Source: an uncultured Rhodobiaceae bacterium (GTDB lineage Archaea > Thermoplasmatota > Poseidoniia > Poseidoniales > Poseidoniaceae). Taken from it: a stretch of 10,024 nt of DNA. The translations under genes were made by a program, and so were the position numbers. The stretch spans positions 1-10,024 of the forward strand of contig CALDQY010000216.1 in NCBI GenBank assembly GCA_937911445.1. Reading direction: 5' to 3'. The notes under the pieces are model-generated. The model was not told the origin of the DNA. It worked only from the letters and a program-made list of their open reading frames with translations, and made no database searches. This document shows, one piece after another, positions 6,175 to 10,024 of the stretch (its first letter is position 1; each line of letters opens with the position of its first letter).

Positions 6175-7425
6175 TCAGTATACGTCACGCAAGTATCGCT
6201 TCTGTTCCTTCATCATGGTCTTCTCGATGAAGTGTGTAGCATCTGCCTCGGACATTCCTCCGTGCTCAATGGCGATTTCGATAAGAGCTCGATGAACGTC
6301 CTTTGCCATGTACTGCTTGTCACCACAGATGTAGAAGTAGGCTCCGTTTTCAAACCACTCCCATACTTCAGCCCCGTGTTCTTTCAAGCGGTGTTGAACG
6401 TAGATTTTCTCCTCTTGGTCACGAGACCATGCTGTGGTAAACTTGTACATGTGTCCACCATCGAGCCAACCTTCGATTTCATCCTTGTAGTAATACTCTG
6501 TCTTTTCCGATTGGTCACCAAAGAACAACCAGTTTCGACCGGGTGCTTTGTCATGGACACGCTGTTCCATGAAGGCACGGAACGGTGCAATTCCCGTTCC
6601 AGGACCAACCATGATGATGTCCGTGTTCGGGTCTTCTGGTAGAATGAACGACTTGGTTGGAGACATGAAGACGCCAACATCGGTCTTGTTCACGACGACC
6701 TCATCAGCCATGTATTGTGTGCACAATCCCCCACGCTGGCGGTCATGGTAACTGAAGCGAACAATACCGACGGTCAACTCGACAAATCCTGGGTGCGCAT
6801 CATGCGATGAAGCGATGGAGTAGAGACGTGGCTTGAGGCGATCAGCAAGTTCGAGGAATTCTTCCGGCGAGTACTTGACGTTGAATTCACGCATGATGTC
6901 GACATAGTCGCGTGTCCAGAGGTAATCCTCAATGGCCTTTGCATCAGCGACGATGGCCTTGACCTTTGAAGCAGGATCATCAGAAGGGAGACTGGAGTTC
7001 AGACCTGGTGGCAAATCGCCTTCAGAGGTACTTGACCAGTCCACGTTGTCACGGCTTCGCTTGACGATGCTCATGGAAATGGACATGCCAGAGGATACGA
7101 TTTTTTCGGTGAGCGATTGAACGAACTTCTTGTTGGCCATGTGTACTTCGTAGTCTTTTTTGAGCGCCGTGTAGAGGTCTTTCTCACCTTTGTGGGAAGC
7201 AACGGTTTGATCACGGTCCCATCCCTGTACTTCAATCAGTTCCTCAACGATGTGTGGAGGATTCTCAGGCAAGACACCAAGTGCGTCTCCGACTTTGTAA
7301 TCAAGGCCTGAATCGCCTAAGTCAAAGACGATGTGGCGCGTTTCTTTTCGAGAACCTTCTCCATTGAGAACGTAGTTTTCTGTAATCTTCGAATTGTATG
7401 GGTTTTTTGCGGACCAGTTGCTCAT
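6175..7425 (-). CDS. NADPH-dependent flavoprotein reductase, CysJ-like FAD/NADPH module without flavodoxin domain
   Basis: The 416 residues correspond to the ferredoxin-NADP reductase half of the sulfite reductase flavoprotein (CysJ). After an N-terminal FAD-domain strand region comes the helical connecting insert (~55-190), then the FAD motif RLYSIASS (200-207), a pyrophosphate-binding GGLCTQYMAD (232-241), the nucleotide motif VGPGTGIAPFRAF (273-285), LFFGDQ (300-305), WSRDQEEKIYVQ (333-344; its S, R, K, Y and Q are the usual NADPH 2'-phosphate ligands), YICGD (365-369) and the family C-terminus KRYLRDVY, whose final Tyr normally stacks on FAD. The ~150-residue FMN flavodoxin domain of E. 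coli CysJ (599 residues) is absent; GAGGTG 5 nt upstream of the ATG shows the start is genuine, not a truncation. It should therefore pass electrons from NADPH via FAD to a separate partner. Sulfite reduction is one possibility; the hemoprotein subunit is not in the window. Monocistronic. Confidence 0.9.
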   Translation of the reverse strand: MSNWSAKNPYNSKITENYVLNGEGSRKETRHIVFDLGDSGLDYKVGDALGVLPENPPHIVEELIEVQGWDRDQTVASHKGEKDLYTALKKDYEVHMANKKFVQSLTEKIVSSGMSISMSIVKRSRDNVDWSSTSEGDLPPGLNSSLPSDDPASKVKAIVADAKAIEDYLWTRDYVDIMREFNVKYSPEEFLELADRLKPRLYSIASSHDAHPGFVELTVGIVRFSYHDRQRGGLCTQYMADEVVVNKTDVGVFMSPTKSFILPEDPNTDIIMVGPGTGIAPFRAFMEQRVHDKAPGRNWLFFGDQSEKTEYYYKDEIEGWLDGGHMYKFTTAWSRDQEEKIYVQHRLKEHGAEVWEWFENGAYFYICGDKQYMAKDVHRALIEIAIEHGGMSEADATHFIEKTMMKEQKRYLRDVY

Positions 7426-7430
7426 GGTTA

Positions 7431-7436
7431 CACCTC
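7431..7436 (-). promoter_or_regulatory. Shine-Dalgarno site of the CysJ-like reductase
   Basis: On the minus strand GAGGTG lies 5 nt before the ATG at 7425. It confirms that the reductase begins directly at its FAD domain, without an upstream flavodoxin. Confidence 0.6.
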
Positions 7437-7446
7437 ATATGTCGCG

Positions 7447-7476
7447 ACAATTTTTTCCAATTGTGGCCTACTTATC
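7447..7476. promoter_or_regulatory. Candidate divergent promoter and inverted repeat between reductase and MBL hydrolase
   Basis: CTTATC (7471-7476) is centred at 7473.5 and could act as a weak TATA element in either direction. Leftward it would start transcription near 7447, giving the reductase a ~22-nt leader that contains its Shine-Dalgarno site; rightward it would start near 7500. An inverted repeat ACAATT-N6-AATTGT (7447-7464) lies just where the leftward transcript would begin, the place expected for a repressor site. A TCGCGA palindrome (7442-7447) adjoins it. Both palindromes are short and could be chance. Confidence 0.35.
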
Positions 7477-7541
7477 ATCATTCTCTAGCGTCCATAGTCT
7501 TGCATCATAGGGTTGAAAGAGTCGACAAGTCAGCACGACTC

Positions 7542-8336
7542 ATGACCCACGCGATTCGAATGCTCGGCACAGGGAACGCATTCCTACCGCACCAACGTCA
7601 TCATTCCTTTCTCATCTTTGACGGAAAACACATCATCGATGCACCACCTACTGCCTTGCTGAGCTTGCGTCGTGCTGGCATCTCACCCGCTGAAATTGAA
7701 ACCATCTTCATCACACACCTCCACGGCGACCACGTGTTTGGTTTGCCCTTCTTGCTCCTTGAGAAGAAATACATCTCTGATCGAGAAGGTAATGCTCATC
7801 TTACCATTGTTGGTTCAAGCGGAGTCAAAGCACGATTGAAGACGCTGTGCAACCTCGCTTTTCCCGGAAGTTTGGATGATGCTCTTGACAGTGTCACATT
7901 CATTGAAACAGACACCGGAACAATCGATGGATGGAACTGGGAACGCTTCCATGTCCACCACGATGACGCTGTCGATCCATTCGGCTATCGCTTTGAACAT
8001 GATGATGGATGCTCGTTTGTTCATTCGGGAGATTCCGGACCTTGTGAAAATCTTGAACATGCGATTGAACGGTCCCAACTTGCCGTTGTTGAGATGGGGT
8101 TCCCACAATGGGTACCATCCGATCACCACCACAAACCAGACGATATCCAATCTCTGGCTGAACGACAGTCGCATGTCAAACTCCTCATCACCCACACCTT
8201 CGTTGATACACCTCAATCTGGGTTCGAGCCAATCCTGACGGACGAACTTCCGGACCATCCAGAAAATGTTCATCATTTGGAAGATGGGGACGTGTGGAAT
8301 TTCCAGAATTCGGAATGGGTTCCTAGCAAAAACTGA
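7542..8336 (+). CDS. RNase Z-like metallo-beta-lactamase-fold hydrolase
   Basis: The 264 residues form a metallo-beta-lactamase fold with RNase Z-like motifs: N-terminal RMLGTGNAF (6-14), the metal motif ITHLHGDHVFGLP (57-69, with H59, H61, D63 and H64), H139/H140, the bridging aspartate D164 in VHSGDSGPCENL (160-171), and a final histidine H218 in LLITHTF (214-220). The SGDSGPC segment and HxHGDH are characteristic of the RNase Z/ELAC group, which trims tRNA 3' ends. The long flexible arm that classical RNase Z uses to grip tRNA is not evident, and the protein is shorter than the usual ~300 residues. It may instead be a phosphodiesterase or another hydrolase of the same group. ATG 7542 is chosen because it gives the expected first strand; TTG 7500 is in frame near a predicted transcription start and ATG 7560 would cut the strand. 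Monocistronic, followed by a T-tract terminator. Confidence 0.87.
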   Translation: MTHAIRMLGTGNAFLPHQRHHSFLIFDGKHIIDAPPTALLSLRRAGISPAEIETIFITHLHGDHVFGLPFLLLEKKYISDREGNAHLTIVGSSGVKARLKTLCNLAFPGSLDDALDSVTFIETDTGTIDGWNWERFHVHHDDAVDPFGYRFEHDDGCSFVHSGDSGPCENLEHAIERSQLAVVEMGFPQWVPSDHHHKPDDIQSLAERQSHVKLLITHTFVDTPQSGFEPILTDELPDHPENVHHLEDGDVWNFQNSEWVPSKN

Positions 8337-8338
8337 GA

Positions 8339-8349
8339 TATTTTTTGTT
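8339..8349 (+). terminator. T-tract terminator after the MBL hydrolase
   Basis: TATTTTTTGTT begins 3 bp after the stop codon and includes six consecutive T on the coding strand, the usual archaeal intrinsic termination signal, which needs no hairpin. Confidence 0.5.
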
Positions 8350-8357
8350 CAATAATA

Positions 8358-8374
8358 AGGAAAGTTCCTGAAAC
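8358..8374. other. Overlapping short dyads upstream of orc1
   Basis: AGGAA-AG-TTCCT (8358-8369) is a dyad with a 2-bp spacer, overlapped by GTTCCTGAAAC (8364-8374), an 11-mer that is palindromic except at one position. They lie in an AT-rich stretch between the terminator and the orc1 TATA box. The second faintly recalls the GAAAC-containing core of archaeal origin recognition boxes, but the G-run normally beside such boxes is missing here. Weak candidate initiator-binding sites. Confidence 0.25.
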
Positions 8375-8405
8375 CATTGCACTGAAAATAAATCCTCTTT
8401 TCTGC

Positions 8406-8414
8406 TATAATAAA
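8406..8414 (+). promoter_or_regulatory. TATA box of orc1
   Basis: TATAATAAA is the best TATA match in the window. Archaeal spacing puts transcription start near 8435, so the mRNA would have a leader of about 94 nt before the TTG start at 8529, or about 10 nt if ATG 8445 were used. Confidence 0.6.
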
Positions 8415-8435
8415 GGCCTCCAAAGAATTTCAACG

Positions 8436-8528
8436 GACATCCTTATGAGGGGGACTCGGACTCAGGGAAACTATCCCAATGCGGGGGGAGAGCCTCCCAA
8501 AGTTGGGGTATTTAATGGAGGCCAAAAT
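8436..8528 (+). other. G-run-rich orc1 leader with small hairpin
   Basis: This segment lies between the predicted transcription start and the preferred TTG start. It holds runs of five G (8449-8453) and six G (8483-8488), GGGG at 8504-8507, a tandem hexamer GGACTC-GGACTC (8453-8464), and a hairpin GGGAG-AGC-CTCCC (8486-8498). It is open from ATG 8445, but its codons (repeated GGG, CCC, CGG, AGG, AAT, GTA) differ from the gene body and the 28 residues resemble no Orc1 N-terminus, so I read it as untranslated. G-runs next to an initiator gene could be protein-binding sites. Confidence 0.4.
8517..8521 (+). promoter_or_regulatory. Shine-Dalgarno site deciding the orc1 start
   Basis: GGAGG, a full match to the core Shine-Dalgarno sequence, ends 7 nt before an in-frame TTG at 8529. 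This is the strongest ribosome-binding site in the window and is the main reason for preferring TTG 8529 to ATG 8445, which has none. Confidence 0.5.
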
Positions 8529-9770
8529 TTGAAGAAAAACATCTTCGATGCATTGCTCTCCAAACAGAGTTTGTTCACAAACAAAGAAATCCTTCACCAC
8601 AGCCATCGACCAGCAGTCATGCCTCATCGAGAGAAGGAAATTGAGCGAATTGCGTTCAACCTCGTCGAGGCTTTGAACGGACAAATCCCATCCAACATGA
8701 TTCTCTACGGAGTAACTGGAGCAGGAAAGACCGCTGTAACACTCCACGTGACAAATCTCCTCAAAGAAAAGGGCGAACAAATGCGAAGAGACATCACACC
8801 GGTCATCGTCAACTGTCGCCAAATCGATACACAATACAGAGTGCTCTCTCATATTGGTAACAGTCTCCTTGAAGATCATGAAATCGATGAGATTCCTTTC
8901 ACAGGTTGGCCAACCGACCGGGTCTTCAAAGAACTCGTTCGACGTATGGACTCAAGGAAAGGTGTGTACGTTATCGTTCTCGACGAAATTGACCATCTCG
9001 TACGCAAGGCCGGCGACGACTTGTTGTACAATCTGACCAACCTCAATTCGTTCCTTGACGACGCTCGTGCTTGTGTTATCGGAATCTCGAACGATCTCAA
9101 ATTTACTGAATTCCTCGACCCTCGTGTCCGCTCACGCCTCGGACAACAGGACATCTTGTTCTCACCGTACGATGCTGAACAACTCAAAGACATTCTACGT
9201 CAGCGCTCCGATGAATCGATTGCACCTGATGTTGTCTCAGAAGGTGTTATCGCACTGTGTTCTGCTTTTGCAGCTCAAGAGCACGGTGATGCCCGATGCG
9301 CTCTTGACCTGCTTCGTGTTTCAACCGAGAAAGCTGAACAACTCGGGGATGTAAAAGTTGAGCAACACCACGTCCGTATGGCCCAGCACCAAATTGAGGC
9401 TGATCAAATTGAGCCTGTGATTGCAGGTCTGCCAACGCAACAGAAACTCGTGCTTGCTGCTGTTCTCATCAACGAACGCAACGGATTGAAGAACATCCAA
9501 ACCGGTCAATTGTACGATGTCTACGACCAGGCATGCTCCTACCTCAATCTCCCTTCGTTGACGCAACGACGCATTTCAGGAATCATTGCCAACCTCGACA
9601 TGCTTGGCCTCATCACTGCTCGAACTCGAAGCCGTGGACGATATGGTCGCTCAAAGGAAATCAATTCATGCATCCCGAGCAACGTTGAGACGCAAGAGAT
9701 TTTGATGAATGCGGATGAAAACATGCGAACTGTGTTCAACAATCGCTACCGTCAACAACGCCCGCTCTGA
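8529..9770 (+). CDS. orc1: Orc1/Cdc6 replication initiator (AAA+ ATPase with winged helix)
   Basis: This archaeal initiator binds origin DNA, hydrolyses ATP and loads the MCM helicase. From TTG 8529 it has 413 residues. It shows the family's lead-in SLFTNKEILHHSHRP (14-28) and PHRE, Walker A GVTGAGKT (61-68), NCRQIDTQYRVL (95-106), GWPTD (126-130), Walker B VIVLDEIDHL (148-157), sensor 1 GISNDL (185-190), the initiator-specific region starting near KFTEFLDPRVRSRL (191-204), and sensor 2 EHGDARCALDLLR (251-263, R256). The C-terminal winged helix has recognition-helix segment LTQRRISGIIANLDMLGLI (344-362) and wing SRGRYGRSKEI (368-378). It closely resembles euryarchaeal Orc1 such as the Pyrococcus protein. 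The ATG at 8445 would add 28 atypical residues. It has its own TATA box and a ~94-nt leader. Initiator genes in euryarchaea commonly sit beside the replication origin, so the 8337-8528 spacer deserves attention. The identity is very secure; the start is moderately so. Confidence 0.96.
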   Translation: MKKNIFDALLSKQSLFTNKEILHHSHRPAVMPHREKEIERIAFNLVEALNGQIPSNMILYGVTGAGKTAVTLHVTNLLKEKGEQMRRDITPVIVNCRQIDTQYRVLSHIGNSLLEDHEIDEIPFTGWPTDRVFKELVRRMDSRKGVYVIVLDEIDHLVRKAGDDLLYNLTNLNSFLDDARACVIGISNDLKFTEFLDPRVRSRLGQQDILFSPYDAEQLKDILRQRSDESIAPDVVSEGVIALCSAFAAQEHGDARCALDLLRVSTEKAEQLGDVKVEQHHVRMAQHQIEADQIEPVIAGLPTQQKLVLAAVLINERNGLKNIQTGQLYDVYDQACSYLNLPSLTQRRISGIIANLDMLGLITARTRSRGRYGRSKEINSCIPSNVETQEILMNADENMRTVFNNRYRQQRPL

Positions 9771-9780
9771 TTCGTTGTTC

Positions 9781-9786
9781 TTATAT
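9781..9786 (+). promoter_or_regulatory. TATA box of the 3'-truncated membrane-protein gene
   Basis: TTATAT is centred exactly 26.5 bp before ATG 9810, the same spacing seen on both sides of the nei/winged-helix gap. This suggests a leaderless mRNA starting at or beside that ATG, and separate transcription from orc1. Confidence 0.5.
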
Positions 9787-9809
9787 GGCAAATGGGGGTC
9801 GGCAAGTCC

Positions 9810-10024
9810 ATGAGCAGTGAAGAGAACGCAGAGTCTGGCGGATTGGCAGACATCTTCATCAAGCCTTCAGTCACCCTCTCTAAGTGGTACATTGCCATCG
9901 GTGTATGGGGCCTCAGTCTTGCCATTCTCAACTCGCTGGGCTACATTCACCCAACATACCGAGTGTCTTGGGGCGGACTCCTCACCTTCGAAGCATTTGC
10001 CGATGCATTCGGTCACAAAGATGA
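9810..10024 (+). CDS. Unrecognised single-pass or polytopic membrane protein (3' partial)
   Basis: Seventy-one codons are visible before the window ends. Residues 1-24 are acidic then polar, followed by one hydrophobic segment (~26-45, WYIAIGVWGLSLAILNSLGY) and a loop rich in aromatic residues (YRVSWGGLLTFEAFADAF, 50-67). With the short acidic N-terminus and no signal-peptidase site, the segment reads as a membrane anchor. I do not recognise the family, and too little is present to say whether more membrane segments follow. ATG 9810 is preferred to the in-frame ATG 9792 because of the TATA element 26.5 bp upstream. The gene follows orc1 by 39 bp on the same strand but appears to have its own promoter. 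Confidence 0.6.
   Translation, partial: MSSEENAESGGLADIFIKPSVTLSKWYIAIGVWGLSLAILNSLGYIHPTYRVSWGGLLTFEAFADAFGHKD

Noticed and set aside
7815..8276. 153-residue open frame on the minus strand inside the MBL hydrolase
   Set aside because: It is antisense to conserved metal-binding motifs, with no independent support.
8364..8374. GTTCCTGAAAC as a definite origin recognition box
   Set aside because: It is only a partial resemblance to the known boxes, is not followed by a G-run, and occurs once; kept only as a weak candidate.
8430..8879. 149-residue open frame on the minus strand opposite the orc1 N-terminus
   Set aside because: It is antisense to the Walker A region of Orc1 and has a shadow-like composition; no promoter or ribosome-binding site was seen.
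1..10024. CRISPR arrays, tRNA or rRNA genes, insertion sequences, defence systems
   Set aside because: I looked for spaced direct repeats, cloverleaf-like sequences, terminal inverted repeats and transposase or nuclease motifs on both strands and found none; the window reads as ordinary, tightly packed chromosome.

Overview
The window looks like chromosomal DNA from a euryarchaeon, most probably marine Group II (Poseidoniales) or a close relative. The archaeal signals are a complete Orc1/Cdc6 initiator gene, an archaeal EF-Tu-like protein with a degenerate GTPase domain, TATA-type promoter elements at archaeal spacing, and Shine-Dalgarno sites of the GGTGA/GGAGG type. Bacterial-looking metabolic and repair genes (endonuclease VIII, a CysJ-like reductase, a PfkB kinase) are interspersed, as expected for that lineage. 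The taxonomic call is inference; there is no rRNA gene or other marker in the window. I see no mobile elements, tRNA or rRNA genes, or CRISPR arrays.

Layout. 1-816 (+): the 3' part of an EF-Tu/SelB-like translation-factor paralogue. 908-2344 (+): an unrecognised membrane protein with a long, low-complexity tail. 2327-4614 (-): a two-gene unit, biotin carboxylase followed by a PfkB-family kinase, whose end overlaps the membrane-protein gene tail to tail. 4738-5055 (+): an orphan 105-residue protein. 5052-5870 (-): endonuclease VIII. 5923-6174 (+): a small winged-helix protein, divergent from endonuclease VIII. 6175-7425 (-): an NADPH-dependent flavoprotein reductase resembling CysJ without its flavodoxin domain. 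7542-8336 (+): an RNase Z-like metallo-beta-lactamase-fold hydrolase. 8529-9770 (+): Orc1/Cdc6. 9810-10024 (+): the start of a membrane-anchored protein cut by the window edge.

Packing is tight and genes change strand often. The three convergent pairs overlap by 18 bp, overlap by 4 bp, or abut with no gap, and the divergent gaps are short. Several starts are supported by a TATA-like element centred about 26.5 bp upstream, implying leaderless mRNAs. The clearest case is the 52-bp gap at 5871-5922: a perfect palindrome, GTTTAAAC, lies exactly midway between the start codons of endonuclease VIII and the winged-helix gene, 26.5 bp from each. It looks like one TATA box serving both directions.

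The genes do not form a single pathway. Linked groups are the carboxylase-kinase unit, the nei/winged-helix divergent pair, and the orc1 gene. The 192-bp spacer upstream of orc1 holds a T-tract terminator, small palindromes, a TATA box, G-runs and a hairpin. It is a reasonable place to look for a replication origin or autoregulatory sites, but no canonical origin recognition box is evident by eye.
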